DNA of 64,000 nt from Phycisphaerae bacterium (GTDB taxonomy: Bacteria > Planctomycetota > Phycisphaerae > UBA1845), in NCBI GenBank assembly GCA_029260135.1, contig JAJDDV010000110.1:17104-81103 (forward strand), read 5' to 3'. Made by a program: the position numbers and the translations under genes. Each line of letters opens with the position of its first letter. Within the stretch, counting starts at the first letter, position 1. Below, one piece after another: positions 34,210 to 44,353 of the stretch. The notes below the pieces were generated by a model. That model was given only the letters and a program-made list of their open reading frames with translations, had not been told where the DNA came from and made no database searches.

Positions 34210-36462
34210 CTACGGACAGGTCGGGACGGGTCCCGGCGGGAACGGATACTCCGCTCCTCCGAACGCATCGAGCACGAAGACCAGTTCCAGCGTCGAGATG
34301 AGGTGATCGAGCTTGGGTTCCGGGCCAGTGGACGCTCCAACGAGATCAACGACAGTCTTGCTCGGCGCGAGGGGATCGCCCAGGAACTTCTGAAAGGTTG
34401 CCGTGATGTCAAACACGTTGATCAGGTCATCCGGCGGAAGAAACTCCGCGCCGGCCAGAACAGCCAGGTCCGCCCAACCGGACGTGGCGATCGGCAGCGG
34501 TGGCGAAAAGTTGCCCTCCGCACCCATATCGCAGAGCGCGTTGACGAACTGAATGTCGTAGGTTGCAGCATGGTCGATCGGTCCCGTCGTCGTGAGCAGG
34601 GTACTGGGCACGATGGCTTCGTGCTGAACATGGATGACGGCGTCCGGGCAGTCGGCCGGTGTCACGCATGGGTCACCCGCGTTCAGGCTGCCATGACAAA
34701 TGCCGTTCGAACAGAAGCCGCGAAGCAACGTCCAGTCCATAACGTGCGGGTCACATTGCAGTGTCGCTGCGAGGTAGCCAGGCGCCGATTCGGATGGCGT
34801 GCAGGAGGCCGGGTCTTGACTGGCCAGCTCGCAGACGCCGAACGGTTCACCCACCCACAGTTGCGTACCATTCCAGGTGTCAAAGGGGGCGGGCAGGCTT
34901 GCGAATGTCAAGCGAATGGCCTGGAGCTGTCCGGGATCTCCCCCGGCGATGGAAAGATAGCGGGACTTTCGGTAGACGACCGGCGTTCCCAGTGTGTCGT
35001 GGCTCATCTGAGGGACCGGCGCAGCCGAGGGTCCGCAACTTCCAACGTTGATCTTTGCCGGAACGTGGAGCGCGGCGATCGGTTGGTCGAGGTCATCCAG
35101 AAGCGTTGTGTCAGGCGCCGCGTCGAATCCAAAGATGTAGGTGCCTGCAGCACCGGCCGGAACGTCGACGACGAGCGACCCGGCATAGCGCAATCCGCCT
35201 GCGTCTGTGACCGAGGAGGTAATCGTCCTGGCTCCCCAGCGATAATCGGGGATGGATCCCAGGTCGACAGCCGCCGCGGCGACCTCACCGGCGAAGATAA
35301 AATCGCCCCGGGATTGGTCGATAAACGCGGCCATGCATTGCTGCCCCAATCCGACATCCATGCACGGTGCCCCCGGGCCGAATGCCGCTTCGCATTCGGC
35401 GTTGCCGGTACATGCGATGACGGGCGGGGCCAGGTCGGTGCCGATGCCGTTCGTGTAACTTGCGACGTCCAGAAAGATGTCGTAGACGTTCAGAGGTAGC
35501 GGGGTCCATCGAGAGACGTAGAGCTCGAGCGTTACGGTGGACCCTGCCGTTACGGTGATGTCGTTACCGACGCCGCCGACGGGGCGGAATTCTATCGTCG
35601 GTTCGGGGATCCGAATCTTCGCGGGTACGAGTGTCACATTCGGGATGAACTGGTTGTTCTGGTTGACGAGAATCGTGAACTCTCCCGGACGAAATCCGAC
35701 GGTGAATTCTCCGGCGGCGTCCGCCGACGTCTCGAGTCGAAGCGTTCCGGCGTAGGCGCCGCCCGCGGGAAAGGGGTCAGGCGGCGGGAGGGCAACGCCG
35801 GTGGCCACGACACTCGCATAGGTGTAGTCAGGTGTAGTCATATCGAGGGTCACCAAATCGCCGTCGGCACCAATGAACACATAATCGGGCCGGTTTATGT
35901 AGATGAAGCCCGGCGTGCAATTCGTTGGATCGGTAGGGAAGCCACAGCTCGGGCCTTGGCACGCCTCAATCGGCGATTCCGGGCAATCGGAGTTGACGTT
36001 GCAGGCGACGCCGGTGTTGCTACAGATGCCGCCGAAGGACGTCGTGCAATCGCCGTCGGTCGTGCAGGAAGCCAACGTCGGCGCGAGGGACCCCTGCAGT
36101 CCGCTGGTGAATCCAGAAGAGTCGATCATGGCTTGCCACGCCAGCAGTGTCGTACCGTTGTTGTCGGGATCCCAGCTGCTGAAGCGAACCTCGAACTCGA
36201 GACCGTGGACACCACGGGGAAGCGTGATGGTGTCGCCGTTGATCGAGCCGGCGCTCGTACTGACGGGGACAAGCGAGATGGTGGTGCCGGTTTGCGAGAA
36301 GCCGCGCGCGTCGACGTTCGCGGACACATGTACTTCATTGTCCAATGCTCCGTCGACGCGACGCTGCGCAAATGCGTGACCGGTTCCCCCACAGATGCCG
36401 ATCAGCCAAAATGCTGTGAGCTGACATCGAAACGTTCGTCGGAATCGTGCTGACATGATCAT
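34210..36462 (-). CDS. Secreted cohesin-like protein with VLDAF-type C-terminal domain
   Basis: 750 residues from ATG 36462 (ATG 36456 also possible). The signal peptide covers FRCQLTAFWLIGICGGTGHAFA. Two related beta-sandwich modules follow, each with an AAGEFTVGF- or GAAGTYIFGF-type strand, VPAKI linkers and Cys-rich inserts (CTTDGDCTTSFGGICSNTGV, CTGNAECEAAFGPGAPC); they recall cohesin-like adhesion modules. The C-terminus (DDLINVFDITATFQKFLGD ... LELVFVLDAFGG ... PVPTCP) matches the ending of the giant 58187 protein and is dockerin-like. It is an extracellular structural or adhesion protein; no catalytic motif is visible. Confidence 0.7.
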   Translation of the reverse strand: MIMSARFRRTFRCQLTAFWLIGICGGTGHAFAQRRVDGALDNEVHVSANVDARGFSQTGTTISLVPVSTSAGSINGDTITLPRGVHGLEFEVRFSSWDPDNNGTTLLAWQAMIDSSGFTSGLQGSLAPTLASCTTDGDCTTSFGGICSNTGVACNVNSDCPESPIEACQGPSCGFPTDPTNCTPGFIYINRPDYVFIGADGDLVTLDMTTPDYTYASVVATGVALPPPDPFPAGGAYAGTLRLETSADAAGEFTVGFRPGEFTILVNQNNQFIPNVTLVPAKIRIPEPTIEFRPVGGVGNDITVTAGSTVTLELYVSRWTPLPLNVYDIFLDVASYTNGIGTDLAPPVIACTGNAECEAAFGPGAPCMDVGLGQQCMAAFIDQSRGDFIFAGEVAAAAVDLGSIPDYRWGARTITSSVTDAGGLRYAGSLVVDVPAGAAGTYIFGFDAAPDTTLLDDLDQPIAALHVPAKINVGSCGPSAAPVPQMSHDTLGTPVVYRKSRYLSIAGGDPGQLQAIRLTFASLPAPFDTWNGTQLWVGEPFGVCELASQDPASCTPSESAPGYLAATLQCDPHVMDWTLLRGFCSNGICHGSLNAGDPCVTPADCPDAVIHVQHEAIVPSTLLTTTGPIDHAATYDIQFVNALCDMGAEGNFSPPLPIATSGWADLAVLAGAEFLPPDDLINVFDITATFQKFLGDPLAPSKTVVDLVGASTGPEPKLDHLISTLELVFVLDAFGGAEYPFPPGPVPTCP

Positions 36463-37064
36463 TGTCTCGTACCCCCAAACTTCGTCCGCTGTCCAAGATA
36501 TCGTTGTGCATGCGAAGAATTGAATTCGCGATGCCCGATTTCCGGGATTCTGACAGGGGACGTCGCATCCCAGCCAGTCACCGGTCACACATCAGTTGTC
36601 GAGACGAAATCTCCGTTGGCCCGATTTCGAGCCCATATCGTACCGACAAAGACTCACAGGATTCAAGCGAAGAATGGGTACTTCGGTGGTTTTTTTCACT
36701 CATATGCACTTTCATCGATCTCATTTCGGCCCTGAAGACCCGTGATCGAGGTTCGTGGGGCGACTCGGTGCCACCGGTCGCGCACCCATCGGCAGGCGGC
36801 GATTTGCATTCATGGGCGATCCGGCCGGCTGGGATTCACGATCCCGCGACAAGGGCGTCTTTCTTCACCATGGCGTTGACGGAACCTCCGTGCCTGCAGG
36901 AGCTTGCGCGCAAGTCGCTGAGCAGCTTACCTTCGGACAGTCGATGTCTTCTCCAATTCACGGTCTTGACGGTTCGGCGGTGGACCGAAGATACTGCGGC
37001 TTCGCGGTCCGCGGCGCAGAAGAATCATCCACACACATTCGCGCAACGGGTGAAGGGAGCGGTC
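36463..37064. other. Divergent intergenic region, no supported gene
   Basis: The plus-strand frame of the beta-helix gene stays open through this region but has no RBS, signal peptide or motif before 37065, so it is treated as non-coding. A weak hairpin (CGAAG/CTTCG at 36668-36685) with a seven-T run (36690-36696) could be a terminator-like signal on the plus strand. No promoter pair was convincing. Confidence 0.45.
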
Positions 37065-38447
37065 ATGTACAGAGGTCTGGGGCTTGGCATTGTCGTCGCG
37101 ACGGTTCTGTCTTGTCGAGTTGAAGCTGGAATCATTCGGGTCCCGTCCGAGGCGCCGACCGTTCAGATCGCCATTCAATTGGCGCATCCGTTCGATACGA
37201 TCATCGTCGCGCCGGGGGTCTATTTCGAGGCGATCCACTTCGGCGGCAAGGTCATCGCCGTGCAGAGTGAGGACCCCCACGACGCAGCGACGGTGGCAAC
37301 CACGGTGATCGACGCGGGTGGTCTGGGAACGGTGGTGACGCTGGCAGGTTCGGAGGGGAGTGTTCATTCCACGTTGAACGGGTTTACGGTTCAACATGGA
37401 ACGATCGGGATTGACGGCAACGGGACACAGGCAACGATTCAGAACTGCGTGGTGCGCGAGAACTCGTCGATCGGGCTGTTCGATGTACAAGGTGACATTC
37501 GGAACTGTGAGGTTCTCGACAACGCGAATGTCGGTCTGTGGGAGTGTCACGGAACGATTCAGCGATGTCGGATTGGGGGAAGCATCGACGGTTTGCTAGA
37601 GTGCGACGGGTCGTTGTTGGACTCGTTGGTCTTGGGGCCTGGCGACGTTCGGGCTGCGGCGGCGGACGGACATGGTCTTCGAGAGTGTCACGGTATCGTC
37701 GAGCGTGGTGTCATCTCGGGTCATGGCAGGAACGGGCTGACGATGTGTAACGTCACCATTCGCCAATCGATCATCTCCGGAAACGGCGGCGATGGACTCT
37801 ATCATTGCCACGGCGAGCGGATCGAGAACTCGGTGGTTGCGGGAAACCAACAGCACGGTGTGGCGTATTCGTCGCTCGATGTTCTGCACTGCACGATCAC
37901 GGGCAATCGTGGGTGCGGCCTGTCGTTTCATCAAGGCGGCAGGATCGAGCACTGTATCATCTGGCGTAATGACGCCGGCGCACTCTTGAATTCCGTCACG
38001 CCGACGTTCTCGGGCACGGTCCATCCGTACTTTCTCCAGCCGGGTCATTGGGATCCACTCGGCGATGTGTGGATCGAGGGTGACTACCATGTCGCGCCGG
38101 ATTCGCCTTACATCGACGCGGGTGACCCGCATTACGGTGCGGGGCCGTCTGATGCCGACCTGGACCTGGATGGTTTTCCACGGGTCGCAGGGGATCGGAT
38201 CGACATCGGCGCCTACGAGTTCCAGACGCCGTGCGTGGGAAGTGATTTCGACGGCGACGGTCACGCAGACCCGTGTGACGGCGACGTCGACAATGACGGC
38301 ATCGGTAACTCGCTGGACGCGTGCGACTTCACACCGGCGGCCATTCCTGTCGATGCCGCCGGCCGCCCGATGGGTGATCTGAATCTGGATTGCCGCGTGG
38401 ATCTTCGGGACTACGCTTCGTGGCAGCGGACGATTACAGGGCCGTAG
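37065..38447 (+). CDS. Secreted right-handed beta-helix protein with TSP3-like and dockerin-like end
   Basis: 460 residues from ATG 37065, with AAGGGAG upstream and a signal peptide (LGIVVATVLSCRVEAG). About fifteen beta-helix turns follow with repeated short strands such as IQNCVVREN, IRNCEVLDN, IENSVVAGN and IEHCIIWRN, the pattern of NosD/pectate-lyase-like proteins. The helix ends with the class-typical SPYIDAGDPHYG and IDIGAYEFQ. A calcium-binding TSP3-like segment (DFDGDGHADPCDGDVDNDG) and a dockerin-like tail (GDLNLDCRVDLRDYASWQR) close it. It is a likely extracellular carbohydrate-binding or structural protein; a lyase activity cannot be read from the sequence. It is the intact counterpart of the fragment at 14728. 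Confidence 0.8.
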   Translation: MYRGLGLGIVVATVLSCRVEAGIIRVPSEAPTVQIAIQLAHPFDTIIVAPGVYFEAIHFGGKVIAVQSEDPHDAATVATTVIDAGGLGTVVTLAGSEGSVHSTLNGFTVQHGTIGIDGNGTQATIQNCVVRENSSIGLFDVQGDIRNCEVLDNANVGLWECHGTIQRCRIGGSIDGLLECDGSLLDSLVLGPGDVRAAAADGHGLRECHGIVERGVISGHGRNGLTMCNVTIRQSIISGNGGDGLYHCHGERIENSVVAGNQQHGVAYSSLDVLHCTITGNRGCGLSFHQGGRIEHCIIWRNDAGALLNSVTPTFSGTVHPYFLQPGHWDPLGDVWIEGDYHVAPDSPYIDAGDPHYGAGPSDADLDLDGFPRVAGDRIDIGAYEFQTPCVGSDFDGDGHADPCDGDVDNDGIGNSLDACDFTPAAIPVDAAGRPMGDLNLDCRVDLRDYASWQRTITGP

Positions 38448-38449
38448 GT

Positions 38450-38854
38450 TCAGTTGACCTTGTCGGCCAGTCGTCCCAGTGCGACGTAGGTCCAGATCAG
38501 TGCGCCGGCGGGGACACCGAGCTTCAGAATGAACGGCAGCAACGAGACGAAGTGATCCCACCAACCCAGTGAGTCATCCGAGGTCGCGACGAGGATCACC
38601 TTGAACGCGATGGGAAGTGCGAAGAGCAGCACGACGGGGATGTAGAGCCAGAAGTAGAACGCGGATGTCGTCTCGACGCAGGCTGCGGCTTTCTTTCTTG
38701 CGTAGAGATTGACGAAGACAGCCACGACTACGGCGCCGATCCCGCCGACCCATTGCCGGCCGTCCTTGACGATTTCGAAGAGATACAGCACGATCAGCCA
38801 GACGATCACGAACTTGATGGCTGTCTGAATGCGGCTGATGCTTTTGTTGGGCAT
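38450..38854 (-). CDS. Small three-TM membrane protein
   Basis: 134 residues from ATG 38854, giving MPNKSISRIQ. Three hydrophobic segments: FVIVWLIVLYLFEIV, the GGIGAVVVAVFVNLYA region and FWLYIPVVLLFALPIAF, with a possible fourth in LPFILKLGVPAGALIWTYVAL. No family recognised. Its stop lies two bases from the stop of the convergent beta-helix gene. Function unknown. Confidence 0.6.
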   Translation of the reverse strand: MPNKSISRIQTAIKFVIVWLIVLYLFEIVKDGRQWVGGIGAVVVAVFVNLYARKKAAACVETTSAFYFWLYIPVVLLFALPIAFKVILVATSDDSLGWWDHFVSLLPFILKLGVPAGALIWTYVALGRLADKVN

Positions 38855-39215
38855 GGTTGATTCTCGCACGGCGACCGTGGCCAGCGACGGCGCCGAATGC
38901 CCATGGCGCGCTCGCATGGACGGGGTTTGTCGCCACCCTCGCTATCGACACCACACACATGTTCTCGACACGTGGGAGCGGCGATTCGGAGGGGGACGGG
39001 ACTCAGAGCGTGTTCGAAAAGCCCTTTCCGAGCCCCGCACGTACGGAAGTGGTCTTACAATTCCCGCAAGAAACCGCTCCCTCACGGGTCCTGCAATCCC
39101 CGCAAGAAACCGCTCCCTCACGGTCACGGCTCTGTTCAGTCGCCGCCTTCTTAGATGCGATCGTAGTCCGATAACTTATTCTCGTCGTGGCGGTTGGTAG
39201 GGGAGTTGACGGCGA
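38855..39215. other. Intergenic region with a 36-base tandem repeat
   Basis: No gene is supported. A unit with core CCCGCAAGAAACCGCTCCCT starts at 39063 and again at 39099, a period of 36 bases, both followed by CACGG. The flanks (about 39030-39060) contain a related CGCACGTACGGAAG segment. It resembles planctomycete intergenic repeats and is too short and too few to be CRISPR. Confidence 0.65.
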
Positions 39216-40790
39216 TTACCCCTCGACCTTCGTTTTCAGGGGCGTGTTGGCCAGGATCGGCGCGGGGGCGTCGTCGGCGCGGAGGCTCCACTTGCCAAAG
39301 AAGCTGCGGAAGAGGATGCCGACTCGATAGGCGTGGCGGCGCCAGTCGAAGTGGCCGCTGAAGAGCATGAAGAACGCCTTGGAGGCGATGCCCGCGCGGA
39401 GCATCCGCAGTTTGGTTTTTTCGCTGATGCCCAGCGAGCTGAGGTCGATGCCGAGGTAGTCTTTGTTGCGGTTCCAGTTGTCCAGGACCTGTGCGGCGGA
39501 TTTGAAACCGTGGCGGTCGACAATCTCCTGGAGCGGTGCGCCGGGCATGGGCGTGGCGATCGACCAGGTCATGTAGCTGACGCGGCGCCTCAGAAACTGC
39601 TTCCAGACCCACCAGAGTGACCGGCGGATTTCCTTGGGCGTTTCGTACTGGAGTTGTCCGTCGCGCTCCCAAAGCTGGAAGGCCATCATGAAAAGAAGCA
39701 CGCGAATCTTGTGGGTTTTGAGGAACGACAGGCATTGCTCGGTCTGGGCGACGGTGATTTTCTTTTCGATGCCGTCCAGCACGCGGTCGTTGGCGCTCTC
39801 GACGCCGAGATGTACGAGCCACATGTTCATGCGTTTGAAGAGATAGGCCAGTTCGTCGTCGATCTTGTCGGCGCGGAGGTTGGATTGGAAGAAGAGGTCT
39901 TCGTGTCCGAGGTCGCCGATGGCGCGGCAGACCTCTTTGGCCCAGGGCAAGGTAACATTGATTTCGTCGGAGACGATCTTTATTTCCCGTACGCCGAGGC
40001 GGTAGAGCCAGTCCACTTCCTGTGCGATGTTCTCCGGCGAGCGCAGTCGAACATAGGGTTTGGCCGCGCGCCAGACGGGTAGCGAGCAGAAGGTACATTT
40101 ATAAGGGCACCCGCGGCTGATCACGATGCACGACTGCCTGTTGGACCTGCAGTAGTGTTGGCCGACGAACTTGCTGAAGTCGATGCGTTCCCAAGCCATG
40201 AAGGGCAGTTCGTCGAGATCGATGGTGGTTCGGGGCGTTCCGGTGTGGCGCGGACCGTCGTCGGTTCGAAGCAGCAGGCCCGGAATGCTCGCAAAGTCGC
40301 GATCGCCGCCGATCATTTCGTTGACGATGTCAGCGAGGGTCATCTCGCCTTCACCGATGCAGACCACATCGGCGAGGGATTCTTCGAGCACGTCTTGGGG
40401 AGCGGCTGTGGGATGCGGTCCGCCGGCGACGATCAGCATCTGGGGAAAGCGACGTTTGAGTTCGTTGATCGTTTCGTACGCGACGCGCTGGGTTAGAAAC
40501 GTGAAGCTCAGTCCGTAGACGGCGGGCTGTTGCTCTTCGATGACTCGAATGTGATCCTCGATGCCATGGAACTGATCGAGGAAGAGAATGTCGTCGTCTG
40601 TCAGCGGGGTCCGCTCGCGCAAGTAGGAGACGAGCTGTAACAGGCCCAGATTGGGATAGGCCTTGTCGTAGTCGTCGTTTTTGGCGGGCGGGTCGGCCAG
40701 AACGACTCTTAGGGGTTGTGTGGGCACGTCGACCCGATCTGAGGTCGGCGTCGAGCCCGCGATCGGTAGTGATATTGCTATTTGGGTCAT
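39216..40790 (-). CDS. B12-binding radical SAM protein
   Basis: 524 residues. The N-terminal cobalamin-binding-type domain (about 25-165) has LRVVLADPPA, AYPNLGLLQLVSYLRE, YGLSFTFLTQR and AGGPHPTAAPQDVLEE. The radical SAM domain follows with C228-x3-C232-x2-C235 (SRGCPYKCTFCS) holding the 4Fe-4S cluster, and the SAM-binding GGE-like region is replaced by IKIVSDEIN. This is the class B layout of BchE/HpnJ-type enzymes, which do methylations, cyclisations or rearrangements. The substrate is unknown. The C-terminal 170 residues are helical and subfamily-specific. It is divergent from the LOG gene with a 246-base spacer. Confidence 0.9.
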   Translation of the reverse strand: MTQIAISLPIAGSTPTSDRVDVPTQPLRVVLADPPAKNDDYDKAYPNLGLLQLVSYLRERTPLTDDDILFLDQFHGIEDHIRVIEEQQPAVYGLSFTFLTQRVAYETINELKRRFPQMLIVAGGPHPTAAPQDVLEESLADVVCIGEGEMTLADIVNEMIGGDRDFASIPGLLLRTDDGPRHTGTPRTTIDLDELPFMAWERIDFSKFVGQHYCRSNRQSCIVISRGCPYKCTFCSLPVWRAAKPYVRLRSPENIAQEVDWLYRLGVREIKIVSDEINVTLPWAKEVCRAIGDLGHEDLFFQSNLRADKIDDELAYLFKRMNMWLVHLGVESANDRVLDGIEKKITVAQTEQCLSFLKTHKIRVLLFMMAFQLWERDGQLQYETPKEIRRSLWWVWKQFLRRRVSYMTWSIATPMPGAPLQEIVDRHGFKSAAQVLDNWNRNKDYLGIDLSSLGISEKTKLRMLRAGIASKAFFMLFSGHFDWRRHAYRVGILFRSFFGKWSLRADDAPAPILANTPLKTKVEG

Positions 40791-41036
40791 TGGCGCTACG
40801 AGTTATCGGAAACGCGGGCACCCAGCTTGACGAAGCCTTCGCGTGGAACCTCCCTTACCGTCGGACGTTACCATCGAATAAACGTTCGGTTTTGCCTCAC
40901 ATCAGGGGCGACGAGGCTGGAAATGTCGAAGGAGGCCCCCACGATCACCGATGCAGAACATAGGCATTCCGCCTAGAATTTATCGGTCTGTTTTGATGAC
41001 GAGCGCGGCATACGGGGAAACGGGAGAAATCGCTGC

Positions 41037-42083
41037 ATGAAAGACGCGGCCGGCGAACATAGAACGGTGGAGGATCGACGACAGGGGCGATCGGCGGCGA
41101 TCAAGGAGTTCCTTGGCAAGTACGCCGCCTGCGACGATGAAGACCAGCTTTTTCAGATGATCGTTACGATCTGCCGGTTGGCCGCCGACGGGGCCGACCG
41201 CGGTGATCTGAAGATCCTCAACTCGGCGCTGAAGGAGCTGCGCTACGCGTTCAAGGTCTTCGCGCCGTATACGGAAGTCCCGAAGGTCAGTATTTTCGGT
41301 TCGGCGCGTACGGGCGAGGATCATCCGCAGTATCTCCAGGCGAAGAAGTTCGCCGAGTTGATCCAGGGCGAAGGGTGGATGGTGATCACCGGTGCCGGCG
41401 ACGGCATCATGCGCGCCGGTCACCACGGCGCCAGTCGTCAGTCGAGCTTCGGCGTGGCGATCAGTCTGCCGTTCGAGCAGGCGACCAACACGATCATTGC
41501 GAACGACCCCAAGCTCGTACACTTCAAGTACTTTTTCACGCGGAAACTCGTCTTCGTCAAAGAGGCCAAAGCGATCGTGTTGTTTCCCGGGGGTTTCGGT
41601 ACGCAGGACGAGGGGTTCGAGTCTCTGACGCTGATTCAGACGCTCAAGGCGGCGCCCGCGCCAGTGGTTCTCTGCGACGAGCCGGGTGGAACCTACTGGA
41701 CGAAGTGGCGTTCGTTCGTGGAGACGGGGCTCCTGGACGCCGGAATGATCGATCCGGAAGACCTGGGGTTGTTCCACGTGACGGACTCGGCCGAGGACGC
41801 CGTCGGCGAGATTGTGCGGTTCTACCGGGTCTATCATTCTTCGCGTTACGTGGGCGAGCAGCTTGTTTTCCGCCTTCAGCGACCGCTTTCTGTGGAAACG
41901 GTCACAGAAATCAACGACACGTTCGCCGATATCCTCAAAGAGGGTCGCTACGAGCAAGTGGGCGGTCCGCTGGACGGCGAAGACGGCGCGTATCCCGGGA
42001 AGTCGAGGCTGGTCTTCGTGTTTAATCGTCGAAGCGCCGGGCGACTGCGGCAGTTGATCCGTAGAATCAATGAGGAACCTTAA
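41037..42083 (+). CDS. LOG family (TIGR00730-like) Rossmann protein
   Basis: 348 residues. The central Rossmann domain carries VSIFGSARTGEDHPQY, WMVITGAGDGIMRAG and the nucleotide-monophosphate-binding motif PGGFGTQDEGFES (the LOG PGGxGTxxE pattern). LOG proteins release cytokinin-type bases from nucleoside 5'-monophosphates. Members with long N- and C-terminal extensions, like this one, often have unknown substrates (for example other nucleotide hydrolysis). The N-terminal 85 residues and the C-terminal 90 residues are extra to the minimal LOG. It is cytoplasmic. Confidence 0.85.
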   Translation: MKDAAGEHRTVEDRRQGRSAAIKEFLGKYAACDDEDQLFQMIVTICRLAADGADRGDLKILNSALKELRYAFKVFAPYTEVPKVSIFGSARTGEDHPQYLQAKKFAELIQGEGWMVITGAGDGIMRAGHHGASRQSSFGVAISLPFEQATNTIIANDPKLVHFKYFFTRKLVFVKEAKAIVLFPGGFGTQDEGFESLTLIQTLKAAPAPVVLCDEPGGTYWTKWRSFVETGLLDAGMIDPEDLGLFHVTDSAEDAVGEIVRFYRVYHSSRYVGEQLVFRLQRPLSVETVTEINDTFADILKEGRYEQVGGPLDGEDGAYPGKSRLVFVFNRRSAGRLRQLIRRINEEP

Positions 42084-42171
42084 AACGGAACGGTTACCGA
42101 GGCGCTGCCACACGGGATGATGGCGGCCTGGGGCTGAGTTTGGTTTCGACTCGAAAGAAGGAGCTACGCCG

Positions 42172-43296
<1,125 letters not shown>

Positions 43297-43390
43297 CGAG
43301 TGCCGAAGGGCGAATGGCGAACGGTCTCTGGCGACGAGCGCTTGACAGCACGGACCCTGCTTCTGAGTTCGCCGTTTTTCGTTCGCCGGA

Positions 43391-44347
43391 ATGAAGCAGG
43401 CCATGAGTGAAGGAAGACCGGACTATCACAAGTACCTTGACCCCAAGGTGCTCAGCAAGGTGAGCAGCCTCGAGCTGCGGGCCCGACTGGTCGTGGAAGG
43501 GTTCTTCAGCGGGATGCATCACAGCCCGCACCACGGCGCCTCGGTCGAGTTCGCCGACTACCGTGCGTACACGCAGGGAGACGATCTTCGCCACATCGAT
43601 TGGAAGGTCTACGGCAAGACGGACAAGTACTACGTCAAGGAATACGAACAAGAGACGAATCTCGAGTTGATGCTCGTCGTCGACGGTAGTGAATCGATGA
43701 ACTACCGCTCAGATCCGGACGGGTTGACGAAATACCACTATGCCGTGACCGCCGCCGCCGCCATCGCGTTTCTCGCGGTTCAGCAGCAGGATTCGGTCGG
43801 TCTCACGCTCTTCGATTCACAGATTGTACAGTTTCTGCGGCCTTCCAACGCTGCGCATCAGTGGAGGGTGCTTGCCGCCGAGCTCGCAGGTCACAAAGGA
43901 CGGGCCAAGACGTCGATCGGGCGAGTTCTCCAGGAGTTGACCGAACGCGTCGGGCACCGCATGTTGATCATTCTGATCAGTGATCTGTTCGACGACGCCG
44001 ACGACTTGTTCCGCGGCTTCAAGCATCTCCGCTTTCGTCGGCACGAGTTGATGATCTGGAACGTCTGGGATCGAGCGGAGCTGACCTTTCCGTTCAGCGG
44101 TCCGACGATGTTCGAAGGGCTCGAATCCACCGGACGGTTGCTGGCGGAATCACGAAACCTCCAGGCTCGCTACTTGGATGAGGTGAAGTCGTTTCGCAAC
44201 CGTCTGCAGGTCGGCTGTGGGCAAGTGCAGGCGGATCTGGCGTTCTTCGACACGGCGACGCCATTGGATGTGGCGCTGAGCGGATATCTGTCGACGCGAA
44301 GTGCGAGGCTTCGACAGCGATCCTCGCGCATTCTGGGGGGAGGCTAG
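43391..44347 (+). CDS. DUF58 domain protein
   Basis: 318 residues. The DUF58 core is clear: FADYRAYTQGDDLRHIDWKV and YGKTDKYYVKEYEQETNLEL, then a VWA-like fold with VDGSESMNY in the MIDAS position and SLTLFDS-type strands. Such proteins are soluble or peripheral and act with MoxR on membrane VWA proteins. It begins about 95 bases after moxR; the spacer holds a long inverted repeat GGCGAACG/CGTTCGCC (43316-43387). ATG 43403 is an alternative start. The next VWA gene starts seven bases after the stop. Confidence 0.92.
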   Translation: MKQAMSEGRPDYHKYLDPKVLSKVSSLELRARLVVEGFFSGMHHSPHHGASVEFADYRAYTQGDDLRHIDWKVYGKTDKYYVKEYEQETNLELMLVVDGSESMNYRSDPDGLTKYHYAVTAAAAIAFLAVQQQDSVGLTLFDSQIVQFLRPSNAAHQWRVLAAELAGHKGRAKTSIGRVLQELTERVGHRMLIILISDLFDDADDLFRGFKHLRFRRHELMIWNVWDRAELTFPFSGPTMFEGLESTGRLLAESRNLQARYLDEVKSFRNRLQVGCGQVQADLAFFDTATPLDVALSGYLSTRSARLRQRSSRILGGG

Positions 44348-44353
44348 ATCGGG

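Noticed and set aside
36463..37064. N-terminal extension of the beta-helix frame
   Set aside because: The signal peptide and RBS are at 37065; the open stretch before it has no motif.
39063..39125. CRISPR array
   Set aside because: Only two units with a fixed 36-base period and no unique spacers.
43297..43390. Terminator between moxR and the DUF58 gene
   Set aside because: The inverted repeat GGCGAACG/CGTTCGCC has a 56-base loop and is not followed by a T-run.
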